DNA of 64,000 nt from Artemisia argyi (Eukaryota > Streptophyta > Magnoliopsida > Asterales > Asteraceae), in contig CM060708.1 in assembly GCA_030686995.1 (NCBI GenBank), positions 187,670,749 through 187,734,748 on the forward strand. Direction: 5' to 3'. The translations under genes and the position numbers were made by a program. Positions 1 to 12,742 of this stretch are shown here, in pieces; positions within the stretch are counted from its first letter, which is position 1; each line of letters opens with the position of its first letter. Below the pieces are notes generated by a model that saw nothing but the letters and a program-made list of their open reading frames with translations, ran no database searches and was not told where the DNA came from.

Positions 1-78
1 TGACAAAAGTAAGATATGAAAATTTGTAGTATTCATATGATTCTCCAGCTGATTGACTTTTTTGACTTGTATGTTCAG

Positions 79-978
79 AGGCTACTCCAAAATCGGTCTT
101 GAAATTAATGGGAATTCCAGGGCTTACGTTATACCACTTAAAGAGTCATCTCCAGGTACCACACACTAACCAAAGTTCTCATGATGAGATTGTTTATAAT
201 AACTTTAACCCGTTTTCAACATGCCTGCTTTCAAGATATATATAGAGTAAACAGTTTTATAGATCAAGAAAAAGACTATTTACCCTTCAAAGGAAAGGAA
301 TGAAGTTTTTCTTGATGCTAATATTTAAAGTACCAAATACAATAAGATGTGTAATCCTTTTGCATGCTAGAATTGTTATTAGTGAAAGCAGTTAAACTTA
401 CAATGGAATTTTCAATTGACAGAAGTACAGGCTCGGTAAAAATCTATGTGGGCAACCAAATGGTGGTGGGACGAATAAAATCAGTAAGGCTTTCAAGCTT
501 ATAAAATCTTCTATCACACGATGTCTACTAAGATGGATAACTCATGATAATATAATGTGCACATGTTATAGGTATGATCCCACAAGCAAGAGACGTGATG
601 GATGAAACAAATGGGATCCATATGAGCAGTTCAAGTTTAGGGCCTCAAACAAACAAGTACGGAGGTGTTTACCATCTGTGTGATTTTGTGTTCAGTTGAA
701 CACACGAGTTCTTTTCCAATATATGATTTAACAGGAAATTATCTATACAGGAATTTACAAATAAACGAAGCACTACAGATGCAAATCGAAGTACAGAGAA
801 GGTTACATGAGCAACTCGAGGTATAATCATATGTGACAGTTTCCGTTAACATCGTCAATAAAGTAGAGGTGAAAATTACGACCCATTTATGTACGAATGG
901 GTCAAGTTGGTGCTTGTTTTACTTCTAGTGGGTCAAATAATAAAGTTTAGCTACAAGTATCGAAACTTGTCTATTTTT

Positions 979-1040
<62 letters not shown>

Positions 1041-2057
1041 GATTCAATAAGAAGAATAATTAAAATGAGAAGGGTAAGAAGTAATTCTAGCCACACATTT
1101 TTATATGGTAGGGAAAATTTGAATGAAGATGCATCCATTTTTGTAGGTGCATCTAGAATGTATGGTTGTGGTTACTTCTTATCCTTCCTATATAAATTAG
1201 ACTACTCTTCAAAACCTATAAATTTTCCGAACATACTTGACAAACGAACTATTTATTAAAAAATTATGACTTTTGAGCAGAATGTGTTTCGATCAATCCA
1301 GCCCGACACGTTTCAACCCGTACAGTAAATGTCCATTTTGACCCATTAGCAAGAGTCAGCCACCTCTACACTTGAGCATTCAAATTGTTGTGTTACATGT
1401 AAAACTTAGTGTTAAGAATGTTCTAACACCAACAGCACTGAACAAAACAAGAAGACAAATTTTGAAAGTCCAAAACTTAAGTTATCTTTAAATGGACCAT
1501 AACAGGTACAAAGACACTTACAGCTCCGAATAGAAGCACAAGGGAAGTACTTACAAGCAGTACTTGAAAAAGCACAAGAAACTGTAGGAAATCAAAACTT
1601 GGGTACAATGGGACTAGAAGCCGCCAAGGTTCAACTCTCCGAATTGGTCTCTAAAGTATCTACACAACACCTGAATTCTGCATTTTCAATAAAAGACTTA
1701 TCAAACGGAACTTACCCACCCACAGATTGTTCGATAGACAGTTGTTTAACCTACGGTGAAAGTCAACAAATAGATCAAGAAATGATCGGCTTGCACCTGT
1801 TAAAGAAGGCGAAATATGAGCCAGAAAACGCTTGTGATTTGGCAATGGCTGTTGGACTCGAGAGTAGTGAATGGAAAACTAATTTTGGTGATCAAGTTAT
1901 ACGAAGCAAAACAGAACCAGTAAAATCAGAGAATTTTGGTACATCACAAAAGTTTAAGTTGCCGTATGCTGAAAACAAGCTAGACTTAAATGCACGAGAT
2001 GATAACGATGTTGCTTCGAGTAGAAAAGCTTTTGATTTGAATGGACTTAGTTGGTGA
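79..2057 (+). CDS. MYB-CC (PHR1-like/MYR-type) transcription factor, 3' five exons
   Basis: This is the C-terminal part of a plant MYB-CC (GARP-type) nuclear transcription factor; the first exon(s) lie left of the window. Exons with GT-AG borders and matching phase are 79-155, 423-483, 572-656, 751-820 and 1506-2057. The first two encode the end of the MYB-like DNA-binding domain (ATPKSVLKLMG, LTLYHLKSHLQ, then KYRLGKN). Exons four and five encode the coiled-coil MYB-CC domain with the family signature LHEQLE, followed by VQRHLQLRIEAQGKYLQ. The protein ends in an acidic tail and FDLNGLSW, as I recall for MYR1/MYR2-like members. The family binds P1BS-like GNATATNC sites as dimers; phosphate-starvation or flowering roles are known for relatives, and the role here is inferred. 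No disabling change is seen in these exons. Intron 4 (821-1505) has picked up an AT microsatellite and a MITE. Confidence 0.9.
983..1033. repeat. (AT)n microsatellite
   Basis: About 51 bp of uninterrupted AT dinucleotide lies in intron 4 of the MYB-CC gene, directly against the MITE that follows. The paralogous intron near 16555 has only a short AT run at this place. Confidence 0.9.
1034..1197. mobile_element. MITE-like element, copy 1 (unclassified family)
   Basis: This stretch of about 160 bp has imperfect terminal inverted repeats (AAGAAGTAATTCTAGCCACA on the left against an inverted TGGTTGTGGTTACTTCTTAT on the right) and a hairpin core, GATGCA...TGCATC. A clearly related copy lies at about 6796-6978, again next to a (TA)n tract. 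The duplicated intron near 16560 lacks it and has unrelated AT-rich DNA, so the element inserted, or replaced sequence, after the gene duplicated. No coding capacity. Family unknown; exact ends are blurred by the flanking AT repeat. Confidence 0.6.
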
Positions 2058-5000
2058 ATAAAAATTGGAGAATAATCTTTCTCATTATTCATTAATGTTA
2101 AGAACTTGTGTTATATAAATAGTTTGAGAACACCAGACATTTGGTCAAATTATTGATTCGACTTAAGTTTAAACAAATGAACAGATCACACTGTATGATG
2201 CATATAATAACTAAATAGAAACCTTGCTTTCAAACTTAACCCAATTTTTAAGCTTTAAGACATTCACATGATATTGTTAATTGTTGTAATACTATGAACC
2301 CAATCCCTTTTTGTAGAATATATATACTAAAACCAGAGCACAAAATTGGCTATTGGCTACTGGCTACAGAACCAGTCATAGCATGTCTTATATCATCTAA
2401 ATCCCCTCTATACAATCTTAAACAATGACACAAGCCATTTGAAGCGCGTATCAGAGTGGACAAATATGAGTTGGAAGCATATAGCAAGTCCATTTTTATT
2501 TGAAAACCTTGACTTGAATTCTTATCAAGTTTTTTCATCCTTAAGCAAATAGTAGCATACTAAACACACCCCCATATTTCTGTACTATATTGGTTGAAGC
2601 AAGTTTGTTTTGCTAACTACAGTAGCTTTTATGGATACTTTCAAGCTACTAAAGTTTCAGGATCAAGCTCAATTATTCTTGAGGAGTTTGAGCATCCACT
2701 GGTCAAGCTATCAAGTTTAGTCTAAAAACATCGCCCAAACTTGATCAAGTGCAAACAACTTTAAAGCATCAAGTAAAGGCCACGATTAAAAAGTTATATA
2801 TGAATCCTTTTAATTCACCCAGAATCTATAATCGCACACGACTTTGTCCCGATATAATTTATAATCACGCATATTTAATCCATGCCAGGCAAATATGTGA
2901 TCATAATACACAAAATACATAGCAAGTTTAAGTGCGGTCATTCAAAATGGGTAAACGGATGAGGCCGGGGAGGGCAAGTGTTTTGATTCAGATGTGCGTG
3001 TCCTAACCGGGGTATCCTGTGACCATTTCTGACTGGCCACCCCAAATATTTAACTAGTGAGGTTTGAACCATTGACCACTTATGTAGTTTATAACATGAT
3101 CCTTAGGTTGTTCCCGTGGTTTTCTTGACTCCATATTTTTGTAAGGATATAACTTGTAACTTGTAAGAACGAAAAAATATTTCCCAAAGTTATGAAATTT
3201 ACCAAGTAGCCTTTTTGTAATAACATTTTTCAGTTTCTACTCCAAAAAAGTTGGTGTTTCTTCAAATAGAGGAAACAATTAATTAAAGCACATTTGACTA
3301 TATTTGTTAGTTACTTAATATAAAAAGTTAAAGCAAAAAATAACCAATGTTCACATACTTTAATAGAAGTGGTTAATAGGTTTGCCAATACCCCTAAATA
3401 ATAGTACGTAGTATAACAATACATAATACCATCAACATTAAGAAATTAATAAGAATAAATCAAAAACTGTTACCGTCTATTGTCTACCAATCTATTTACC
3501 TACGTTTTGTCCAATTAGAAGTACTTTTATTCTCAAGTTTCGCAATCAGTTTTTAAAAAGGTAATGGCGAAAAAGGTATCCAAGTTAGGGGTCATTTCAA
3601 TCAAGTTATCTCACTTTTTGTTTTGGCAAAAAAAGGTAGTGAACTTATTTTTTTTTAACCACTTTATCATTAAATATTTAACGATCATCCATTAAGTTTT
3701 ACATTTCAAGTTTTTGTGACATTATGCTTGTTTCTCAAACATAGGCCGCATGTGTACCACTTTTTAACTAGCATCTTAACTTTGTGCTTGTTTTCAAATT
3801 TTGTTTATCAGAAGGTAAGGGTGTGTGTTCCTCACGAGTGAGGACCATTATGTATGTACTATGTCACGCGTGAGTAGGCTTAAACCAGGGTGAGCTATCT
3901 CTTGGCATTTGTGCCAAATGTTTGTGTTTTATTATTGTTTATTTGGTTTGTGAGTGACTGAGTGTGTGTGAGCTATGTTTGTATAAAGTGAGTATTTTAT
4001 TGAAAGTTGAAGGGAGTGGTGACCATTGCAAGTGAAATGTGAGGGAGTGTGAAAGGAAAAATGCAGTTGAGATGCCGCTGATGTGATAAGTGAGCCGATG
4101 TGACCATTACTTGTAGTATTAGAGAGTAAATACTCCCTCTCACTTTTCAGATAACTTACTTGTAATCTTACAAAGTAAATACTCTCTCTTACTTTTCAAC
4201 TAACATTATTTATTGCTTTCTCCATTTTTTTCTCTTTTATTTATTCAATATCTAATAACTTCTTCAATATCATTTATTGATTATTAACTATTACACCTAC
4301 TCATTTATCATTCATAAATTCAAGTACACAGGTTCAACTGCCTACTAAAAAATGCATTATATGCTATTAATTTCGACTTTACAAGGACGAGTTTTTGATA
4401 TTTTTTTTTTTTTTCGTTTTTTTCCTATTGTGATCATTGTACATTTGTTTATCTTTTATTTTTTTTATTTTATTTTATTTTATATTTTTTAATCTCAACA
4501 TTATGGAAGAAGATGATAATTTTTTGACTCATCAAGATACAAGTTTTGTAGATCTTCTATGTAGTTTACAAATTCGATACCAATTATGGGATAATCTACC
4601 GAGCCTAATTCATCACAAGGTCCAAGCACATCCATAACCGTTGAGTATGGATTTAGTGAAAAACCCGATTCACAATCCATAACCATTTTGAGTCAATATG
4701 AATCAGATTTTAGACTTGTTCCCCATGTGTTATTTTCTAGCATATCCCATGTTGAAATTTCTTTTACGTAATTCGGGCAAGCTTTGCATCAATAGAATAT
4801 TTGTTAATTATTAAAAGCACAATTTTAATGATATTGACCACCTTATACAGCTATACTTACACGTTTTTCTTAATTATTGATTTAGGTATGTTTTTCGATA
4901 CCTTCCTCAGTAAGCATTCACCCCAAAATATTAAAAATGTATTGTTTGTTTAGGCATGTTCATCAGTTCTATCGCAATTCTTGACCAATCTTGATACAAT

Positions 5001-6795
5001 TTTGTTTGTCAATGTTTCATTTCCGGTAGATAGCATATCTTTTTGAGTTTTGATATTGCAGACTCATTTATATCACTAATATGTTAAAGTTGGAATCCCA
5101 AGCTCATATCTACAGACGGTAAGACATGTTCCTTAACATCTTTTCATTTTTTTTATTGTTTATAGTAATTCTATTTATTTAGTTTAATCTTTAATGTTTG
5201 TCAGAAAAGTGTGAATAGAGGTAAAATCTTTAATGAAAAACGTTTTAAAGGTAACTAAAATCGATTTTTTAATCGTTTTGTAATCATTTTCTGCTAGAAA
5301 ACTTTGTTACCCATTTGCTATAAAAAAAATCAATTTGATTTGTTGTGGCGTATTAATGGCTTCTCTTTATATGTTTCGCTGACAATTATCTCCTAGGACT
5401 TGATACGAAGGTGTTGTTTTATTTTTGGATTGCGTTTATATAAACAATGAAGGTGTCACGCTAGCAATCCTCATCACACCCAAAAATTAAAATTAAAATA
5501 ACTCATTCCAATCTGCACCGTCCAATCTCACACCTAAAAAATCAACAACCCACAATCCTAATCCACCCCACCCCCTCTCAACCAATCACATCATACCTTT
5601 TTTTCCATTATAAACAAACCCACACCAATTCTCAAAACCATCACTCATCTCAAACACAAACACACACACTAAATATGTTAAGAACTTCCTCGATTTATGT
5701 TTTCTTGTCTAAAATATTTATCAACACCATCCCGCACCACCCATTCCATTTATGTTCATCAAGTAAAAAGGTCTGAAGCTAACCAACCAACCATTAAGAA
5801 AAAAAGGTGAGAAAGTAAAAACTATAAACCTTTAGTTCTCGTGTTTGCTGTCTCATTGAATAATTTTTTACAGTATTATATGACTAATATAAAAACTTAT
5901 TTTACTCTAGAGAAAAACAAAATAAAATAAAATAAAAAATAAAAAAAATAAAAGAAAATAAAAAACTACTGTAGCGTGTATCCAAAATCAGAAAATTATG
6001 GAATGCTTCTGTTAAGCACCATCATTTGCTCCCATGTTCATCATTGTGTTTAACCTTAGTACTAAAATTTTTAGTTCAAAACCACAATGTTTAATACCAT
6101 TCATATCCATACATGAGTATGAAATATTTAGCGGTGTTTTAGAGCGGCTTATAAATTTGGCAAGATTTTTTATTTTTAATTTTTGGTGTGACGGTCATGG
6201 GGATATAGAAAATTATTGGGTGCGCAAAGATGGTGGTTACACGAAGTTTCCAGTAGTAAGTATAGTAAGACTTTAAGGACTTATATAATTCATACATTTT
6301 ATTTTGTTGTTGCGAGGCCTACCTTCATCCGGCCCTGCTAAATCATAAGTCTAAGTATTTCTCTACTGATATTTTTTCTTCTGTTTTGGATTTAGCTTTG
6401 TCTCCCTTAAAAGATGTCGCACAATTTGTATATAACCACTTCAAGAAAAACTTCCAGTTTTTGTTTTTAAAGATCTGAGTTTTGGTTTAATTTTGCTTTT
6501 TTATAAAACCTTGTATATTTATGATGCGTCGGGTGTGTTTTGTATTTAAGATATTTAAACTATAAAACAGGCTATTGTTTTCCAAATGTTCCATAATGTT
6601 ACGATCTTGTCTAGTAAGTGAACGTTATTTTGTACTAATATGCAAAATAAAGTTTTTTATCACCGGTAAAATAACTAACCTTCATACTTGGAATATTGCG
6701 TCATTAATAAATAAGTTTTTAAAAAATCATTTTTTTCCTAAAAAAGGAAAGATATGTAAGCTTTTTAGCTAGTGTAGCCGTAATAAAAAAAAGGA
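2058..6795. other. Intergenic DNA without a supported gene
   Basis: The region is AT-rich (many poly-T and poly-A tracts) and its ORFs are short and without recognisable domains. A 66-codon ORF from 4437 starts in low-complexity sequence and has no family signature. A pyrimidine-rich stretch at 5460-5660 followed by a TATA-like TATAAAC near 5610 resembles a promoter, but no convincing gene follows. Small palindromes occur, for example CCTCACGAGTGAGG near 3820. The 3' UTR and poly(A) site of the MYB-CC gene must lie in the first few hundred bases, but I could not fix the site. Confidence 0.5.
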
Positions 6796-6978
6796 ATGTT
6801 TGTAAGAAGAAAAACTAAAATAAGAAGAATAAAACTAAAATAAGAAGAATAATAAGCATTTTCTAGCCACACATTTCAAATAGGAGGGAAAATTTTAAGG
6901 GGAGATGCATCTATTTTTGTAGCTGCATCTGAAATGAGTGGTTGTGGTTTCTTCTTATCATTCTTATTTTAGGTTTTC
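6796..6978. mobile_element. MITE-like element, copy 2
   Basis: Second copy of the family seen at 1034-1197. It shares CTAGCCACACATTT, the GATGCATC...GCTGCATC core and the terminal GGTTGTGG.TTCTTCTTAT. Its own ends form an imperfect inverted repeat (AAATAAGAA... against TTCTTATTTT). A (TA)n(CA)n microsatellite follows about 20 bp to the right, paralleling the AT tract beside copy 1. Two diverged copies in 6 kb support a dispersed repeat family. Confidence 0.6.
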
Positions 6979-6994
6979 TTCTAATTTGATCATA

Positions 6995-6998
<4 letters not shown>

Positions 6999-7041
<43 letters not shown>
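6999..7041. repeat. (TA)n(CA)n compound microsatellite
   Basis: A TA run passes directly into a CA run, ending in CACACATTT. It lies beside MITE copy 2. Confidence 0.85.
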
Positions 7042-7042
<1 letters not shown>

Positions 7043-7267
7043 TTTAAGCAGTGTTGGTAATTTATGCATGTTACTTCTTTAATATCTATTTCTTTCTATT
7101 TTTTTATTTTTTTTTTATGTTTGATCTTTGGACAATTGTAGATTACTATGTTTATGTTATAGGTGACTCACTTAAAACTTAGATGTTTATTCATGACCGA
7201 AATTTTGAAATATTCATAATTCTTTTCTTTTACCACAGCTCAATTTGGTTAGAAAGCACCATCTCTT

Positions 7268-10200
7268 CAGCAAGTGCCGAAAGAATCTGTTATGCTGACG
7301 AACTGACCACCAAGTACGGAAACGATGATAAAGTAAACAATAAACTTCAAATTTTATGGTATTTCCATTTACATCCATGCATGATGCTTTTTTAAGGTCT
7401 TTCCGCGTAAAATTTTTGGAGAACAAAATAAATACAAAAAAGGCGTACAATACCTATTTAACCAAATATATCCATCACACATGACCAAATTACTACAAAA
7501 TTGGCAAAGAAGTCACTTTCATGTACATATCATTCAAAATACATTAAAAGAAAACTTAGATGGCAAACATAATCACATGTCACACCAATGCACAAAATAT
7601 GATATCTTTCACATCGTTTTCTAGAAAGGCGTCGTTAGCGTCTAAGGAGATCTATTTATAAATAAATAAATAATGTTATCAAACATTAGAAGTGTTTTTA
7701 GTGCAACAAACATAATGAAAGATACATACAAGTATTTACAGTTGTAGGGAGTAGATTGTCTTGTTTACGCGTGAAATCGTATATCTACATCAACATGTAA
7801 TACCCGCACACCCAACCGCCTTCTTGTTGATTACACTATATTTGAAAAACAAGTATATTCATATAACAAATGCATCACCAAAATAATGTGTTATACAATT
7901 AGGTTTAATGATTTTGTTAGCTATTTTAAAATTAGGGTTGCCTTAAAGTTCAAGAATGAAATCTAGTTACAAGGGTTCGATGTGGAAATTTTTATGACTA
8001 TGTTCAATTTTTAAGTAGAACGGCTAAGAATAGAGAAGTATGTAACTAAAAGAACACCACAAATTTATGTAATTTGTCCCAGTAAAATTGTTAGATTGAA
8101 ATAGAATATAGTCGGATGACTTACCTTCAGAGGTTCCATCTCCATATTAGTAAAGACCTTTAAAGAAAATAAACAATATTATGTGTTAATTTACATAAAA
8201 AAGACAAAATTTACAAGTATAAGTAAAATTCTTACTATTGCACATTCTTTGTAATTGTGAGCTCGTAGGTACACACAAACTTTTGTTGCTTAGCCTTTGT
8301 ACTGTACACGTTGGAATCCAAAATAAACCTCAAGCTTTGTTGAGGAAAAAGTTTAAACATGTTTAATGTCCACTAATAATGATTAAAAATGTTAGCACAA
8401 AACTATAAGTGATATAACAAAGAAGAGAGTAATTTTATGGTACCTTTCTATGTATGGTGCAAGATAAGTCTTATTATTCTTTGAGAGCCTTCACCTTTCT
8501 AAAGTACTTTCGGACATCTATACTGCAGTTATCCCATTTAATTATAATCTGGCACATAAAATTGCATTTGTTGTAATATGTGGCCTCTATAATCGCCTTT
8601 AAAGACCTAAAACCATGACAATATAGATAAAAGGTGCCATATAACGTGAAATCCGAATAGTGGTTAGTTAAATAAAGTAATAGTTAATGTACTCACATAG
8701 CAAACCTAGTCACTGTGTGAATATTGAGCCATCCATTGGTAAACATAATATTGAGTCCGTAGGATGAATTGCAATCGGAAATGCACATTCTAATATTGTT
8801 CATAATTTTTTGTGCGGGATGCCTTAAGTCGACTAAAGTCTCACAATGATCCTACTAAATCAAAAATTACAAACTATAACGCGGAAGTCTTTACCATAGA
8901 TGATGCATTTCCAATTGCAATTCATCGTACGGACTCAATATTATTGTTTACCAATGGATGGCTCAATATTTACATAGTGACTAGGTTTGATATGTAAGTA
9001 CATTAACTATTACTTTGTTTAACTAACCACTATTCGGATTTCACATTATATGGCACCTTTTATCTATGTTGTCATTATTTTAGGTCTTTAAAGGCGATTG
9101 TAGAGACCACAGATTCCAACAAATGCAATTTTGTGTGCCAGTTTATAATTAAATGGGATATAAATGCAGTATGGATGTTCAAAAGTACCTGAGGAAGGTG
9201 AAGGCTATCGAGAATGATAAGTTTTATCTTACACCTTACATAGAAAGGTAACATAAACTTACTCTCTTCTTTGTTATATCACTTATATTATTTTGATAAC
9301 ATTAACAATCATTATTAGTGGACACTCAACGTGTTTATACTTTTCCCTCAACAAAGCTTGAAGTTCTTTTGGATTCCAACATGTATTATACAAAGGGAAG
9401 CAACAGAAGTTTTCGTCTACCTACAAGCTCATAAAGAATGTGCAAAAACAAGAATTCTACTTATATTTTTGTATTTTCTGTCTTTTTTATGCAAATTAAC
9501 ACATAATATTGTTTATTTTCTTTTAAGAGTCTTTACAAATATGAAAATGCAACTTGTGAAAGTAAGTAATCCGACTATATTCTATTTTAATCTATTAGTT
9601 TTACTGGGACAAAATAAATAAATATGTGTTATTCTTTTGGTTACATGCTTCTCTACTCTTTTCCGTTCTATTTAAAAATCGAACATGGTAGTAAAAATTT
9701 CCAAGTTGAACCCTTTTAAGTAGATTTAATTCTTGAACTTTAAGGCAACCCAAATTTTATAATTGCTAACATAATCATTAAACCTGATTGTATAACACAT
9801 TTACTTTGGTGTTACATTTGTTATATGAATATACTTGTTTTTCAAATATAGTGCAATCAACATGAATGAGGTTGGGAGTCTATGTATTATGTGTTGAAGT
9901 GGATGTACGATTTCATGCATAAACAAAAGGTCTACTCCTTGCAAATGTAAGCACTTTTATATATATTTCTTTATGTTTGTTGCACTAAAAACACTTCTAA
10001 TGTTTCATAACACTTTTTATTTATTTATATATAGATTCCTTTGGACGTTGAGGGAGCTTTTCCAGAAAAAGATGTGAACGACATCATCACTTTGTGCATT
10101 GAACTGTGTGACATGGGATCATGTTTGTTGCCCAAGTTTGCTTTTAATGTATTTGAGATGATATGTGCATGAAACTGTCTTCTTGGCCAGTTTTGTAGTA

Positions 10201-10428
10201 GTTTGGTCATGTGTGTTGGATATATTTGGTTAAATAGGTGTTGTACGTCATGTTTTTATTTATTTAGTCCTCCAAACATATTAAGCGGAAAGACCATAAA
10301 AAAGCATCATGCCTAAATGCAAACGGTAAGACCATAAAATTTGAAATTTATTTTTTACTTTCTCACCGTTTCCACTAGTTGGTGGTTTGTTGGTCGGCAG
10401 AACAAATTCTTTTGGACCTTGCTCAACA
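7268..10428. repeat. Large inverted duplication, arms about 1.5 kb, loop about 117 bp
   Basis: The left arm (about 7268-8787) and right arm (about 8905-10428) are inverted copies that can be followed almost continuously. Examples are GCATGATGCTTTTTT near 7380 against its reverse complement near 10310, and CATCCATTGGTAAACA near 8730 against TGTTTACCAATGGATGG near 8945. The unpaired centre is 8788-8904. The arms differ by many substitutions and small indels. The right arm read on plus (left arm on minus) has short exon-like open stretches, for example IPLDVEGAFPEKDVN near 10035 and QQSLRFILDSN on minus near 8340. This suggests a decayed, intron-containing gene or transposon fragment that was duplicated in inverted orientation. 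I do not recognise the protein. If transcribed through, the arms would form a long imperfect hairpin RNA. Confidence 0.75.
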
Positions 10429-10796
10429 AATTCTTAAAGAGGCAACATGCATGAATGCAAATGGACATACCATTAGCTGGTTGAGTATGGAGATGAAGTC
10501 TTCTGTGATTTTGAATTTCTCGTTGCATACTTTTCTGACTTTTTATTGTTGTTTTTCTTAACCTTAGGAGTGAAATAAGTTTTTATTTTAGTCATAAATA
10601 ATTATGTAAACAATTACACAATGTAACACAAAGGAGGAGTGGAGGACTACTATAAGTTTTTTTTCCCACATTTCTTAGCCCAGGGCTTGGTCCAAATATT
10701 ACACAAGTTTTGGGAACAAAAGTACAACTCAAAAACTAAAACACATAATTCTATAAACTAAGAGAAGGAAACATAGTAATATGGAATTTAATATAA
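10429..10796. other. Spacer without recognised features
   Basis: I see no gene, RNA or repeat boundary in this AT-rich stretch between the inverted duplication and the foldback element. Confidence 0.5.
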
Positions 10797-12491
10797 GGTG
10801 AAAGCTAAATATACGCAACATATTTATTCAAAACACACGATGTACGCAATAAACTTTCAAAATTATCATTATACGCAATATATTCTCAAATTTGGTACAA
10901 TGTACGTAATATGACCTGGAACCAGCAGGTTATCAGGTTTCCAAGTTTGAAAATTTACAGGAATGGTCCCTATGGCTTGTGTTGACTTTCACCGGTCAAC
11001 CCTTAACTTTTTTATCACTTAAAAAAGTTGCAATAATGGTCCTTATGGTTTGCATTGAATTTCACTTTTAGTCCTTTTTATACCTTTTGACCAGTTCTCT
11101 TACGTTTTTATCCGTTTCATTCTTTTTTCTTTTACATTTTCGTCTGTTTTTATACGTTTTCATTCGTTTTGATACGTGTTCGTTTGTTTTTATACGTTTT
11201 TGTCCGTTTTTATCTGTTTTTGCCCGTTTTTATACGTTTTCGTCCGTTTTATACATTTTTATCCATTTTCATATATTTTCGTCTATTTTTATACGTTTTC
11301 TTCCATTTTTATACGTTTTCTTCCATTTTTATACGTTTTCATCTATTTTTATACGTTTTTGAACATTTTCGTCCGTTTTTATACGTTTTTATCCAATTTA
11401 TCCGTTTTCGTCCGTTCTTATATGTTTTCGTTCGTTTTCATCCGTTTTTATAAGTTTGCGTTCATTTTTATATGTTTTCGTCCGTTTTCATTTATTTTTA
11501 AACAAATTGATTCGTTTTCGTCCATTTTTACATATTTTAGTTCATTTTTATACGTATAAAAATGGATGAAAATGTATAAAACGAACTAAAACATATAAAA
11601 ATGAACGAAAACGGATAAATAACGTATAAAAATGGACGAAAACGTATAAAAACGGATAGAAACGGACGAAAACGTATAAAAATAACGAAAACGTATAAAA
11701 AAGACGAAAACGTATAAAACGAACGAAAACGTATAAAAACGGATATAATAGTAAAAAAGGAACAAAACGTATAAAAACGGACGAAAATGTATAAAAATGA
11801 ACGAAAACGTATAAAAACGGACGAAAACAGATGAAATGAACGAAAACGTATAACAACGAAAGAAAACAGATATATTGTATAGAAACAAACAAAACGGACA
11901 AAAACGTTAAAAACGGATGAAAATATATAAAACCAAACAAAAACGTATAAAAGTGGATGAAAATGTATAAAAACAAACGAAAACGTATAGTGACAGATGA
12001 AACCGTAAAAATTCGGACGAAAACTTATAAAAACAGATGAAAACGTATAAAAACGGACGAAACGGATAAAAATGTATAAAAATGAACGAAAGCATATAAA
12101 AACGAATGAAACATATAAAAACATATGAAAACGGAAGAAAACGAACGAAAACGTGTAAAACGGACAAAATTAATAAAAACGTAAGAGAACAAGTGCAAAA
12201 GTATAAGAACGGACTAAAAGTGAAAGTCAGTGCAAACCATAAGGACTATTACTGTAACTTTCCTAAGTGATAAAAAAGTTAAAGGATGACCGGTGAAAGT
12301 CAACGCAAGCCACATGGACCATTCCTGTTAATTTTCAAACTTGAAAACTTGGTAACCTGCTAGTTCCAGGTCATATTACGTACATTGTACTAAATTTGAA
12401 AATATATTGCGTACAATGATAATTTTGAAGTATATTGCGTACATTGTGTGTCTTGCATAAATATGTTGCGTATTTTTAGCTTTTACCTTTT
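10797..12491. mobile_element. Foldback-type transposable element, about 1.7 kb
   Basis: The outer about 280 bp on each side are inverted repeats of each other. On the left: AAGCTAAATATACGCAACAT, then GACCTGGAACCAGCAGGTTA, then a segment with GGTCAACCC. On the right the same blocks return in reverse complement and reverse order (…GTTGCGTATTTTTAGCTTTT). The inner part of each arm is an array of about 20-bp units that also switches strand at the centre (about 11555). This architecture, long terminal inverted repeats made of internal subrepeats and no transposase gene, is that of foldback elements (Drosophila FB, Arabidopsis FARE type). TTAAT lies near both ends and may be a target duplication, but the ends are not exact. 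Confidence 0.7.
11096..12185. repeat. 20-bp tandem repeat array with central strand switch
   Basis: From 11096 to about 11550 the unit is roughly TTTTTATACGTTTTCGTCCG, with 20-bp spacing and point variation. From about 11553 to 12185 the reverse complement unit (CGGACGAAAACGTATAAAAA) is repeated. Because the unit is T-rich and nearly free of stops, it yields several long apparent ORFs of Phe, Arg, Tyr and Ile on both strands; I regard these as artefacts of composition. Confidence 0.85.
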
Positions 12492-12742
12492 AATGAACTA
12501 AGAGATAAATATTTAGAACAGATAAAATAATAAATATTCTAACAATGTTCATTAATAAATCCAATTTATCCATGATGTTCAAAATAATATCTCTTAACCA
12601 GGAGAAGGAAGTTTTAAACAATTAAACTATAACCACAATCGCAAGAATCTTGTAAAGATCTTCCAAAAATGTCCATTGCAAGAATTCACTCAACCAGCCA
12701 CACTCCTTTCCTCTAGCACCTTGTGGTTGTGGTATTTCATAA

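Noticed and set aside
4437..4686. Short ORFs around MEEDDNFLTHQDTSF
   Set aside because: A possible transposon-gene start, but only about 45 residues are readable before stops and no family signature is present.
5460..5660. Promoter-like pyrimidine/CA-rich block with a TATA-like box
   Set aside because: No gene with coding features follows it.
6034..6276. 80-codon ORF in intergenic DNA
   Set aside because: No motif, AT-driven composition and no supporting gene structure.
11087..12167. Long ORFs on both strands rich in Phe, Arg, Tyr and Ile (up to 195 codons)
   Set aside because: They are translations of the 20-bp foldback repeats in several frames at once, with no domain and no start context.
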